From Polychytrium aggregatum (taxonomy: Eukaryota; Chytridiomycota; Chytridiomycetes; Polychytriales), in contig NW_026516249.1 in NCBI RefSeq assembly GCF_025602895.1, forward strand, positions 124,001 through 188,000: DNA of 64,000 nucleotides, in the 5' to 3' direction. Both the position numbers and the translations under genes were made by a program. This document shows, piece by piece, positions 48,269-61,500 of the stretch. The notes below the pieces were generated by a model. That model ran no database searches and was not told the DNA's origin. It saw only the letters and a program-made list of their open reading frames with translations. Position 1 is the stretch's first letter. Each line of letters starts with the position of its first letter.

Positions 48269-49312
48269 ATGAGCGACGCTCCCCTTGATCTCACCTTGCC
48301 CCCGGACGCCAATCTCTCGCATCCATGCAACCTGGGAGCCACCTTTGACCCAACTCTGGGATACACCCCATACTGCCCGAGTGGCCAGTCGTGCTATCTC
48401 GATCGCACAGGTGTTTTCTGCCAGACCACCAACCTTTATCCGGGCTGCATCCTCACCAACCGCTTGGCAGACGCTCTCGATCTCGACAACAGCACGGCTA
48501 TTCCCCATGGCACTTTTGTCGCCGTCGTCCCCGGCCAGAGCTCCTTCCTCTCCAGCGGGGAGTCTTGCTCGCTCTGCCCTGTCCCCCTCGACACTGGTAT
48601 CCGCAGCTCGATCCACGCCATCTCCAACGTCGACACCACCGTCTTGGCCCTCTATTCCAACTGCAACGGCGGCCAGTTCTTTTCCCGCCCGATCGCCTCC
48701 AACTCGTCCCTCAAGAACCAGGACCCCTTCTACTGCGAGCCCGCAGACCGAGTCTGCGTCCCCGTCAAGACTCCCGGCTCCTCCTGTCTCTTCAACCTTG
48801 AATGCGACTACCCTGGCCTGTCGCACTGCGACCAGACGGGTGTCTGCGGCTCGCTCTCCTCCGCCAGCAACGGCACCAACACCAACTCCACAAATCCCGG
48901 TAACGGTGACGGCCAGAACCTCCTTCCGCCCCTTACCCCGCGGACAAAGCCCCAGGGCCTCAGCTCGACGGCCCTGTCCATCATCATTGTCTCGACCGCC
49001 TTTGGCTTCATCGTCATGGTCTTGGGCATGTACTGCCTCTTCCGCAAGATGGGTCGCCGCTCCGAAGAGCGTCGCAAGGGTGACATCCGATCCCGTCGCA
49101 TCCGATCATGGTCGCGGGGTTTCGATTCTGCGAGCGGCTATGGCATGCCCGGCGCCCGAAAATCTCCTCCCCGCCCAGCCTCCCCTCCCCTGTTGTCCAG
49201 GACGTCCCACGATCAGCACAGCAGCAGCAGCAACGCCAACGCCAACGGCAACAACAGCACCGGTCCCAAAGTCACCTTTGCCCTGCCCTCTGGCGATCTT
49301 GACCAGCCTTGA
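48269..49312 (+). CDS. Cysteine-rich single-pass membrane protein, unknown function
   Basis: Uninterrupted 347-codon frame from MSDAPLDLTLPPD to a stop at 49312; one of the few intronless genes here. Residues about 15-220 are cysteine-rich with paired patterns (CPSGQSCYLD, CSLCPVPLDTG, CNGGQFF, CEPADRVCVP, CLFNLECDYPGLSHCDQTGVC) and several N-glycosylation sequons, so this part is probably extracellular. A membrane segment at about 238-258 (ALSIIIVSTAFGFIVMVLGMY) is followed by a basic stop-transfer stretch (RKMGRRSEERRKGD) and a Ser/Asn/Pro-rich cytosolic tail. The predicted start gives no signal peptide, yet the same frame stays open upstream and encodes a hydrophobic stretch (RLAFLVSILEVF...) without an ATG close to it. 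A short 5' exon or a non-ATG start is therefore possible. I recognise no family. Confidence 0.78.
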   Translation: MSDAPLDLTLPPDANLSHPCNLGATFDPTLGYTPYCPSGQSCYLDRTGVFCQTTNLYPGCILTNRLADALDLDNSTAIPHGTFVAVVPGQSSFLSSGESCSLCPVPLDTGIRSSIHAISNVDTTVLALYSNCNGGQFFSRPIASNSSLKNQDPFYCEPADRVCVPVKTPGSSCLFNLECDYPGLSHCDQTGVCGSLSSASNGTNTNSTNPGNGDGQNLLPPLTPRTKPQGLSSTALSIIIVSTAFGFIVMVLGMYCLFRKMGRRSEERRKGDIRSRRIRSWSRGFDSASGYGMPGARKSPPRPASPPLLSRTSHDQHSSSSNANANGNNSTGPKVTFALPSGDLDQP

Positions 49313-49997
49313 TTGGCTGTACTGGAGCAGCTGCTGACACAAAGTGAGTGTCCATTGCACCTCGTTGATCGGAGAGGGTCGCTCCATCATGCAGGCCGAG
49401 CACGAGACGGCTATGCCCCTCTCCGATTCCCATGTCTCGCTCGGGCCTGTACTTGCGCTGATGTTGGCGCATGCACCCATATTCATTGGTATGGTAATCA
49501 TCTTTCCGTAGATATCCTGTCGCCTGCTTCCCGGGCTGGAAACACATATTTCGCCTTATATCTCTCCAGCACGAACGATCCGAGCCGCTCACGAGGTTCT
49601 GCTCGTCCAACCATCCTTGATTCCTCTCCCGTGTTTGCTCGATATCGCTGCTGCCGAGGCGCCCAAGGTGGACGCTAGATTATCCACACGGTTTTGCATT
49701 TGTCGTATTTCTGTTGTCTATTTTTCGTATTTTTTATTTTTTATTTTCTGCTGTCTGTTGTTGCCGTCGACTCAGTCAGACTCCGTTCCCCACGCACATC
49801 GCATTATTGCCACAGCCCCTGGAGTTGTGGCTGCCCTCATAGCGGCTCTACCATCCTCCACATGCCCGCCATCCCTCCGTTTCGCTCCGCCAAAACAGTA
49901 TCCACTCGAGTCGTTCAATACATAAACCGATCATGGGGCGTTTGTCTGTCTCGCTTGATGCGCCGGGTGTGTATTATGTCTGAGACAACTGGCACCA
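49313..49997. other. Intergenic region between convergent genes
   Basis: About 685 bp between stop codons of the Cys-rich protein and the M3 peptidase. A T-rich tract at 49700-49760 may belong to a 3' end. No gene-like frame was seen. Confidence 0.5.
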
Positions 49998-52900
49998 TCA
50001 GATTCCAAGGCGCTTGAGGAACATCCTGTCTTCTGGGCGGCGGCCCAAGAAGGACTGGATGATATCGATGCCGTTCCTGGATGGGTGGCGAACAGTGGTG
50101 GCGGTGAGAAGCGCGGAATGAGAGTCACACTCATGATGAGTCGCCTCGACGTGTTCATGCAACCCACCCGATCAACCCATCCAATCCATCTATCGTCTGA
50201 TATCTGGCCGCGGGTATACACACTTGCTTCCGCCAGGGCCGAGGATCTTGTCTCGGTAAGCCCTCCCGTGGATGCCATTGAGGATATTCTCCTCGCTGAA
50301 CATGGTCTCAAACAGATCCGTTGAGTAGACCTCCGACCCTATATGACATGGGCCATGCAGAGCGATGGCATCAAAGTCAGCCAGCGATGGTTGGGTGGCG
50401 TTGCCCAAAGTATCGATGCGAGGATGGTCGTTTGTGGTGGGCATCGCAGTGCCGCTGGACTACTCCCACCATCGCGATCGACTCGAATGACTTACACAGA
50501 TATCCGTAGTATCCCGCATCGTCTGGGGTGAACGAGTGAACGAGTGAATGGGTGAGGGAGTAGACAAGTATGCATGATGGGTTCGGTGCGACATTGCACC
50601 AAAGCACAGCGGCCACTTCCCGTCCGAAATCGATCTGGGTCGACAGAGAGTCGCCACTTGATGGGACCAGCGATGGGATACAAAGACACTTACATCCGCC
50701 CATGATGTGGCCAAAGGTGGCTGCACCACATGTGCCTTCGATGCCCGGAATGAGGGTCACCTCAGCCATCAGCTGCTGCCACAGCGAGCGCACATCGACT
50801 GACTCTGAGAAGGTGGCCATTGCAGGTGAATCAGCCCATCCAGTGGGATCGATGTATCAGCATAGAATGGATGTTAGCAACCTCTCTAGTCAACGAAGGG
50901 TGGCTGCTGGTGTACCGGACTCTGGCGAATGAGCATGAGCCTGTGCCAATCTAGCCCCACTCCCATGGGGTCAAGCACTCGTCGGTTTGACGACAGGATA
51001 ATGTGGCAACAACAGCAGCGGCTGATTCACCGCTCGGCCACTGTCCCGCCGCCACGGACTCACCATTCTCGGCCAGGCCGTGGACTCTCATGTCAAAGAG
51101 CCCAAAGAAGATCTGACGGAGGCAGTTTAGCCCCGCGTTGACGTTGCGGCTCTTGATCAGCGACTGCACGAGCTCCTGCGGGATCTTGTCGCCGGTTTGG
51201 TAGTGGCTCGAGAGTGCCGTCAGGATTCGTTCGTTCCAGCACCAATTCTCAAACATCTTTGCGGGAAAGGAAGGGCGGGGAGGGATATCAAGGCATATGA
51301 AACGTCAAACTTCGTCGATGGCAATGGGAGTGTGTCCGTGGCAGTAAAGTGAGCACGGAGAAACCCCCAGATGAACAGGAACACCATGCACCCAACACTC
51401 CAATCAGCACCATTCAAGGAACGAGCCAACAGACGCACGCTGCTTCGCGTTATGGGATAGAATTGCCGTGGGCATCTGACGCACCGCAGAGCCGCTCTCT
51501 CTTGCCTCGACCACTCACCTGCGAGGGGGTCTCAACAAAATCCCACTCGGTGTTGGTGCCGTGGAACCGAGCCCACTTGGTCTTGGAGCAGATCTCATGC
51601 ATAACATGACCTGACCGAATACGATTGCATTGGGCAAGCGGAGCGTTGTTGCGGTTGTATTGATGTAACGTTGATTGATATGTTTGACGAGTAGCAGGAG
51701 ATTGAGACCCATGTTAATGACGATGACAGCAATGGGATCGGATCACAGCTACCATTCGAAATCAACCATCCTCCGGTCATAAGGCGGCCGAGGCTGCACT
51801 TCGCTGCGCTGACGACGAGGAGGGTGCGAGCGAGGTGGTGGCAACAGTGTTGGGCTGGGATAGGCGCGATACAAACCGAGTTCGTGGAAATACGTGATGA
51901 TTTCGCCGTGCTTCAGCAACGAAGGATATCCTGGACGACTGCGGGGTGCGTCGAGTGCACGGTGCAAAGGATATAGACGTACGATGGATCGAGGGTTCGT
52001 GTCCGGGTGAGAGAGTGGATTGATGGGCCGATAATTGGATCGATGAGTACGAATCATGAAAGGCGTGGACAGGGATCAAAGGACAGGCGTCAGACAATCG
52101 AGACACGAGGGCATGAGAGCATCGCCGAGGCGGCGATGGAACATGTCGGGTGAATGATGAGAAGGAAATAGACACGCCGGTGCTTTCCACCGCTGCCTCA
52201 ATCTGATCCTTTCTCCTGATGCAGGGCAGCGCGGTGTCTACTCACGGCTTGGGGAAGTTGGCAACCATAGCCGCGACGGGGGATTGGCGCTGCTGGTCAG
52301 CGGTGAGATGGCCGGGCAGCAAGGGGAAGCATGCTGGGTATGAATGCAGTCGAAGGCACACAGGCAGGATTTAGTCATGACTTGAACAAGGTGGATAAGC
52401 CGTCGCAGCCACGGGCTCCCAGGATCGGTGTGCCCAGTCTTGCCTTTGCCCAAGAGGTAGGCCGAGGACGATGTCAGCCAGTCAACAACCACGTCCAGTG
52501 ACCCAACCGTACCTGCGTGGGTGTACTTGCCGTCCCGTGGGAAGAGATCGAGGTAGAAATGACCAACGAGCTCTCCCGTGCTTGAGTCATCCACACGGAT
52601 GAGCTGCACGTCCGGATGCCAGACGTGGGACTCCACAGGCACAAAGCGGACCTGGAGGATCTTCTCGTAGAGATCCAGCATGCCTTATTCGGGAGGAGGT
52701 GAGGGAAGAAACCAAGGAGCTCAGTGCAAGTGAGGAGTCGAGCAACTCGTGCAGGGAAAGGACGGGTAGCCCTTGGGCAGGCTTGTGCCGATCGAAGCAT
52801 TGAGGGTCGGGGGGTGTGGACTCACCTTTGGTGACGGCGTCAAGAGAATAGTACTCTTTGATCTTCTCGTGGTCGACTTGAAACTGCTCACGAAGGAGCA

Positions 52901-55373
52901 TGTCGCTATAGTACTGAAGGAAGAAAGCGCATTCGCAATGGCGCCGTGTGAGGATCACGTTGGAGCGAGCACAAACATTCTTGTTCCTGCCTCTTGATCC
53001 ATTCGGACCCTTGTCATGAAGATACTCTGCCAACGGCCCTGCTGAGCCCGGGTTTGCGAGTCATGGCGCGCAAGTAGATATGTTGCTGTAGGCCATTGTT
53101 GCCGCTGCACGATCGACGGGCTGGCATGTGGTTACCTGCACGTCCCAAGCATGAAGCTGGCCATCGAACGCCTGTCCAAGGGCTGACTTTTCCTTCTGTA
53201 CCCAGGTGAGATTGAGGGTTGCGAGGAATAGCGTGAGTGCCAGCGCTCCAGTATGGGCGATATGTACCAGAAATCGATGCAAAGTACTTTGGGATAATCG
53301 TGACCACGCTCAGTGGTGGCTCGATGAGCTTACCTGCTTCAGTTCGATCAGGGTCTGGAGCTCGCGCCGGGCAATGGGTGTGACACCTTCCCGCAGCTTG
53401 TTGAGGAACTGTGGCCAAAGGACAGAGTCAAGTATGTTCGCGATGAGCCAAGCGGCGAGACTCGATACCAGTGAGGCCAGCATCGGATTCAATGAGCCCG
53501 ATCATGGCTCTAGAAACAAGCACAACTTTGGCAAGGCAGCCGCTCCATCGAACAGCAGTCTCGTACCGTCAGAACTTGCTCGGGGGTCTTTGCCATTTTG
53601 GGCTGGAGCTGGAACTCGGCGTGGCTGCTGCATCCCATAAGCTGGCGTATGTTCACAGACGGCATTAGCGATTAGTTCCAGACACTGATTGACTGCAAAT
53701 ATCAAATCTCCAGGAAAGTAGCCATCGCCAACCACAACCACAACCACAACCACAACCACAACCACAACCACAACCACAACCACAACCACAACCACAACCA
53801 CAACCACGTCGTGTTCATTCGCAAGTCGCTCCCGACTTACCGTGGCGCACTGGTTCCGAAGTTGGATCACCTGTTGTGGTTCTGGTCAGTTCGTTCCATA
53901 TCACACTTGAGCACACGACGAAGCGGAGCCACCACGCACCTCCTGCATGATGTCAATGTTTGGGGCGCATCTTGTCGAGTTGGCAATGTAGAGTCTCTTT
54001 CTCGTCTCGTCCCTCTTTGCAAGCTTCATGACTGGATATGGGCAGGTTGCGGCGGATCCAGAATGACACATGGTGCATTTGGAGATGGCCAAGGAGCAGG
54101 TGAGAAGGGCCTCCCCAGCGCGGACGACCAGGGCTGAGAGAATAGCGAGATCGGTGTGGTGGATGCGAGAAACATGCATGATACCGAGCAGAGGATGGCA
54201 AGCCCTGTCTGGCATGGTCGCATTTTGATCAGAGATAAGAGGTGATGCTGACCTGGAATAATATCCGGGTACTTCATCGTCACGATGTACTTGTCGATGC
54301 CATCCTCCGTCGCCTTTTCCAGGCCCTGCAGAAACGCCTGTCGGTGCCGGTGTTGGTTGACGGTCCAGTTGTGGGTGTCGTTGTCAGTGCGAGCGAGAAA
54401 GCAAGCAGCTCCAATACCATGCAAACACCAATATGCATCCGATTCACCATCTTGATAACAATAAACCCCACGTCCAACGCACCTCCGGAAGACCTTCCAG
54501 CTCATCACGGGTCAGCTTGACGACAGTGCGGTCATCGGCGAGATTCTTTGAGAATTCGAGGCACAGCTCCGAGATCCTCATCCGAAGCTTGCGGAGCCGG
54601 TCCTGGCGGTCCTGGCTCAGACCGAGGCCATTGCGCTCATAGTCCTGTAGTGTCTTCTCGACCAGGCGGGAGTCCTCGTCTCCGTCTGGATGTGTCTGGG
54701 CCGAGACGGGTGTCGAGAGCAGCGAGCGGTACACATCCGATCGCATCGAGATCTCGATCTGGGCCGACTGAATCTGCTGGGACACTGCAGTACTTGTCGC
54801 ACGGACCTGGGTGGGAGATGGGACGGATCGCATTCGGATCTGAGCATTCATTCGTTCCCCATAGCTGCCAGCCAGATTGCATCTGTGTCGGCATACCTCG
54901 GGCTCAGTCGAGATGTGCTTGAGAAACTGGACAACCGAAAGCTCGCCAGTGATGTCGTTATCGCACTGGGCGAGCTGGCCAAAGGACGAGGAAAAGCTCC
55001 TCTGGGCCAGATCCAAGCCGGCGACGGCATCATGGGCTGTATCAAAAGGCAAGAGAAACCCCGTCGTCAGAGTGAGCAACGAGAAACGGACCGACGGACT
55101 CGGCCCAGGCAAGATCGATATGGGTTCTATTTGGAGCTACTTGCTCTTCTTTTGCAAATCGAGCGCGGATGAGGCAGCGGACTCGATTTCGGCCGGCGTG
55201 AGGTTGAACCGCAGTCGCTTGTCGATAAGGGACAGCGTGCTGCTATCCTGGGAGGCAAAGGATCGGCGAGGAGACCATGGCTGGTGTTGGGCTTGGAGCG
55301 GGAGCGAGCGGGACCAGCGAATGCTTTGACGGATGCTGGCGGTCCTGGCCTGGAGCGCTGGAACACGGATCAT
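49998..55373 (-). CDS. Thimet-type zinc oligopeptidase (peptidase family M3; saccharolysin/neurolysin-like)
   Basis: Zinc metallopeptidase that degrades short peptides in cytosol or mitochondria. Many exons on the minus strand. The start at 55373 gives [20 protein letters not shown], rich in Arg and without acidic residues, like a mitochondrial presequence. Family blocks follow in order: [16 protein letters not shown] (near 54910), the coiled helical block [17 protein letters not shown] (54750), [14 protein letters not shown] (54270), [17 protein letters not shown] (52850), [13 protein letters not shown] (52680) and [19 protein letters not shown] (52570). The active site is [12 protein letters not shown] (about 51890) spliced to [17 protein letters not shown] (about 51610), giving HELGH instead of the common HEFGH; the third zinc ligand lies in [13 protein letters not shown] (about 51540-51240). 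The end reads [13 protein letters not shown] (50340), [10 protein letters not shown] and [17 protein letters not shown] with the stop at 49998. Several minor exon joins, including exon 1/2, remain uncertain. Confidence 0.88.
53729..53806. repeat. (ACCACA)n hexanucleotide microsatellite
   Basis: About 13 copies of an ACCACA/CCACAA hexamer lie in an intron of the M3 peptidase gene. The antisense frame would give polyvaline, but splicing removes it. Confidence 0.9.
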
Positions 55374-56156
55374 GGCGGCAGGGAAGTGCGAGATATGGCC
55401 CGGCTGGAGTCGGATGGACAGGATGTGCGTGGTGCCCTGCGCAGATGGTTTCGGAGAGAACGGGGAAGAGCGGGAGATGCGGGAGATGCGGGAGATGCGG
55501 GAGATGCGGGAGATGCGGGAGATTGCGGATCTGCGAGTGGTGTTGTCGCCGATCGCGAGTGGTGGCCGAGACAACACAAGCAACCGACACCAAGGACACC
55601 ACCACGCACCGTACATCATGCGTTATGCCCGGCGTCTTGTCGCTGGAGACGATTGACTCTGAAGACCAGGCTGCTGCTTCGTGTCGGTGTGGAGCAGCTC
55701 ACGGTTGAGTCGGAGCAGCGCATCAGCCCCAGCCGAAATGCACATCAGCGACCGCACATTCGCACAAGTGCCAGTTCGGTTGGAGCGCTGTATTTGGAGA
55801 TCGAGGAGCATCCAGAGAAAGTGATGCCGTCCGAGTCTCTTTGCCCATAGCAGATGAAGCATCATAGATGGGTTGATCGATTAATTTTTCGGTCACGAGG
55901 CGAAGCGGAGGATGGACTAGCGAAACTCGCACTATCTGTCTGTGGGCGGAGGAGGAAAGGATTCAAGCGAAAGAGAGGATCGAAATGAATCATAGAAGCG
56001 GCAAGAAAGGGGCTACAGCAGTCGATCCGGGTTTTTATTAGGGGGGGTCGTTCGCTGGGTGTCTACGGGGATCAGACTGGGAGAAGGTGTGTCGGGGAGG
56101 GCAAAGTAGCATTTGGCGCTAGTGGGAGATCCCGAGAAGGACGAGACAGAGAGGCT
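55374..56156. promoter_or_regulatory. Upstream region of the M3 peptidase with a nonamer repeat
   Basis: About 780 bp between the peptidase start and the adenylate kinase stop, both on the minus strand. It must contain the peptidase promoter and the kinase 3' UTR. The nonamer array at 55471-55522 lies about 100-150 bp upstream of the peptidase ATG, where it could influence transcription or sit in the 5' UTR. Confidence 0.5.
55471..55522. repeat. Nonanucleotide tandem repeat, unit GGGAGATGC
   Basis: Five to six direct copies of a 9-bp unit with a degenerate end lie upstream of the M3 peptidase start codon. Confidence 0.9.
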
Positions 56157-57561
<1,405 letters not shown>

Positions 57562-58556
57562 GACGACAAGCTTCGGAAGAGCAGGAAAGATGGAGGGAGT
57601 GGGGGGAGGGAAGAGGAGATGGAGGACGAGGACGGACGGATGGATGGAAGGGCGAGGAAAAAAGACAAATGCGCGATTGCGACCAGAGCGAGACGGGCCA
57701 AACTGAGCCGAGGCGAGGCGAGAGCAGATGCCAAGACTCGGCGGGCCACAGTATTCTGTGGTCGGCAGGAGGCGAGAGAGAGCCGGCGAGAAGCGAGACA
57801 CGCGCAGCGAGAAGCCCAAATGAAACCGAATCCAATCGGGGGCGGCGCCTTTGTCGGGCCGGATCGATCCCGCGAACAAAGACGCGCGCGCTGAGTGGTC
57901 GGCTCGCGCCGCGATAAGCCGCCTGGCTGGATCCGTCGGCTGGATTGGCTGGCTGGCTCGGTCGGCTGGATCCAGCGGCGATATGCATCACGTGTGACTC
58001 ACCTGGCGCCATGCTGCCACGGAACACACTGCCACACGCCCGTGCGCGCACCAAGGTGGCACAGCTCCCAATGCGGCAGCATGGACGCGTCTCTTCTGCT
58101 GGCGGCGCCCTTGTGCTGTGGCCTTGTCGATTATTCGGTGCGCTTTGGTGTGCGATGATGTCATTCAATGCTCCTCGATGTTGTTGGGTGTTGTTCGATG
58201 TTGTTGGGTTGTTGTTCGATGTTGTTGGGTTGTTAAGAGTCTACGGGCCAACTTCCCCTCCAGTATCGGCTGATCGCACTCTTCTCTCGCATCTCCCCTC
58301 GCATCTCCCCTCGCATCTCCCCTCGCGCATCTGCGCTGCTTCGGCCGCCCATCCACAGCACCGCCGCCTTGCGCCGATAATACGGTCTTTTCGGATTCCA
58401 AGCCCATCGCGTTTTCCGGTGTCCCTCCTCGTGCACAACCTCCACCCGGAAGAAAAGGCCGCAACCAGCCCGTCCGCTGCCCTGGCCTCCTCTCTCGCCA
58501 TCCGCGCTTTGCCTGCTCCGTCGCCAGCGCTGCTGTCGAGCCCGTCGGAGAGCATA
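57562..58556. promoter_or_regulatory. Divergent promoter region of adenylate kinase and the TRPV-like channel
   Basis: About 1 kb between divergent starts. It includes tandem units of about 21 bp rich in CGATGTTGTTGGGTTGTT (58175-58233) and a 12-bp unit CATCTCCCCTCG repeated about three times (58289-58325), both near the channel start. The kinase side is pyrimidine-rich on the minus strand. Confidence 0.5.
58175..58233. repeat. Tandem repeats of about 21 bp, CGATGTTGTTGGGT type
   Basis: Three diverged head-to-tail copies lie in the 5' region of the channel gene, about 330-380 bp before its ATG. Confidence 0.8.
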
Positions 58557-61500
58557 ATGTCGCATCCACACCAGCCGCTCAACCGCCAGGGCGCAAATGA
58601 GCAGACGGTCCACAGTATCGGTATGTTCCTCACATGTCCGGCAGCTTGCAGCGTTGGTTGGCTGAGATCTTTGCTCATTGCTTGCTCATCGTCCGTGCTT
58701 GCTCCTGCCGCTGCCAGCCTTCCTGCAGCCCCAACTCTATGCCGAGAGCCCCCTCTGGTTCGCCGTCCGCTCGGGCAACCTTACGAAACTCAAGGAGGCC
58801 ATCCGTCGCCAAAGGATCACCACCGAGTATCTACTGACCGAAGGCGGTCGTGGTCCCGAGGGCGAAACCCTTCTTCATGCCGCCGTCCTGTTTCTGCCAA
58901 CCGACGAGAGCCTGGAGGCCGACAGCCCCTTCCCCGACCCTGTGGAGGGCCAGCCTAACCAGCGCTCCGTCGCAAAGTATCTGATCGATACCTTTGGCCC
59001 CGACCTGGTCAACGCCGTCTATGCCCACGACCGATATCGCGACGAGACCGCCCTGCACCTCGCTGTGGTCAAGGGCGACCTCCAAATGGCTGCCTATCTC
59101 ATCCGCAACGGCGCCAAGGTCAACTGCAGTTCCGTCTCGGGCTACAGCTTCCTTCCCGACGAAGTCATCGGCGACAGCCGCAAGGGCGCCGCGCCAGGCT
59201 ATATGTATTATGGGTGAGTCTGCCTGCCGCTGTGGACTCGACGTCGATGCACAGCCCGGCTGTCGGACTGAACGCTGACTCATGTGTATCGCCGCTGACT
59301 CATATCCATCGACGACCACGACCTCGGCTATGACACACAAGACCCTCGGTGCTGTAAGTAGTCTCCATGGGGCTCGATGGGCTGTTCCACTCATGCAAGA
59401 TCCAGGCTGTATGTCTGCGATCTATGGCAGGATGTGAGCCAGGCTGCCCGGACGTCCAGGAATGTCTCCTCTAATCACGCCGGTGCCGACAGGTCTTTCG
59501 CTGCTGTCGCAGGACGCACCAAGGTCGTCAAGTACCTCCTGAGCCTCGAAGGAAACAGCAAGCCCGATGTTCTTGCCGTCGATGACCAGGGCAGTAAGTA
59601 GATGACAGCTCCGCACGGCCATCAGCAGTCACGAATGTCGACGACCAACCGCTAGCCCGCTCACTCACCCCGCTGACTCGCCCGACTGTTCATTCACTCA
59701 CTTGACAGACACCGTTCTCCATGTAAGTGCCGTGAGCTCGGACCAGAGAACACAGCCTCGCACTCGAGTTGGCTTGTACCGACTCACTCGGGTTACTGAC
59801 CCATTTCTTCGCGTGTATAGGTGTTGGCCTACTGGGGTCTGTTCTCGGACAGCCAGGACGGCTCCGCCGAGTCGTGCTGGGATGTCATCTTCAACTATTG
59901 CACGGACAACCTCGAGCCTGCAATCCACCCCTCCCGGCACAAGAACAACAATGGCCACACCCCTTTCCTCACCGGTGTCGTGCGCAAGCACATCAACGCT
60001 CTCGAGTCCATCAAGGTTCCTCTTTGGGAGGTGCGTTACTTTCAAGCGATCTCTCCTTTGGCGGGACATTCTGCCCCTTGAGTGGACTCCCGCTGGGCGC
60101 CCTCCCTTTCGTCGCTCGTTTCGCGGCGCATTCCCTGCTTCCCTTGATCGTGTGCATCCACCTTTTCGCATGGCATATGCCACAAGTCCGACACGGGCAT
60201 ACCTGCGCTTCGCTAAATCGCGACTCTGGCACCGCCCCAACTCAGTTCGGCATGGTCAGCTCGTACATGTATCCGATCGACGAAATCGATACCTGGAGAG
60301 ACCCGTCCGACGTTGATCAGGATACCTCTTCGGCGCTGGAGATCGCTATCGCCAACGCGGACTCTGATATGCTGATGCATCCCATGATGAACCTCGTGTT
60401 GAGAATCAAGTGGGAGAAGTATGCCAAGAAAATCTTTGTCAAGGATTTGGCTCTCCACATCTTTGTGGCCATCTGCATCACCGTCTCGATTGCTCTCCTG
60501 CCCCCGAACCACGGCGACTGGAACACCTACAGCACCGGCGACGCTAAGAGCATTGTTCGCGCCTGCTTTGAGGTCGCCAGTGTCCTTGGCATTCTCTTCA
60601 TGCTCCTTCGCGAGTCGATCCAAGTCATCCTCGAAGGATACCGAGTAAGTCGCACGCCGGTCCGTCGCTTGTCGGAATTGCCAGCGGCTCCACGCATGGC
60701 GTCGGTCGAGGACGGCATCGGTACTGATTCCTGCCCTACTACCACTACTACCGCCTCGAATCACGACTGTGACAGTATTGGACCGGCAGTATGTGGGACC
60801 AGGTCGAGGCCTTTTCGATCTGGGCATTCATCCTAATGGGCATCGCCGTGACCGTTGTGCGTCCCATGACGATCGGGAGTGCCGCCGTCAACACCAAGTT
60901 CGACACCATCGGCATCGAGCTCCTGTCGTTCCTGGCCTGGATGTTTACGCTCACATACTTCAAGGGCTTCCCCCGACTCGGTACCCTGGCGGTTGTCTTC
61001 CACCGTTGCGTCTCTGGCGATCTGCTGAACTGGGCGGCCATCTATGTTGTCTTGTTCCTGTCCTTTGGACAGATCTTTATCCTTCAAACCCGCGACAACA
61101 GTGGCAACGCCATCACCGGATGGGGAAGCTACGGCGTCTCGCTCCTCAACATCTTTGGGTAGGCACACTGAACGCGTCGATGAGATGATGGGGTGGGGGA
61201 AATGTGCCTCCACCGTGACCCTAACACTGGGCGAAACTTCTTAGCTACATGTTCGGCCAAGGCTCTCCCATCAGCGACTTCCAGCAGAGCCAGGACCACG
61301 AGTACACCCTCGCGGCGTATTTCATCTATCAAACCGCCTCGGGTACGCTGTAGTGCAATGCATCCCGGTCCTATGTCGAGTGCATTTGTAGCTCGGCTGC
61401 TTGCCAGATGTATACTTACACGAAATCATCGGTCCGCAAACGACGAACAGCGATCGTGCTTCTGAACGTGCTGATTGCCATGTTCAACACGACTTTCTCC

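Noticed and set aside
47732-48826. 364-codon minus-strand frame
   Set aside because: It overlaps the Cys-rich protein in antisense and contains only Gly/Val/Asp-rich low complexity.
53729-53870. Polyvaline tract as protein sequence
   Set aside because: It is the antisense reading of the ACCACA microsatellite inside an intron of the M3 peptidase gene.
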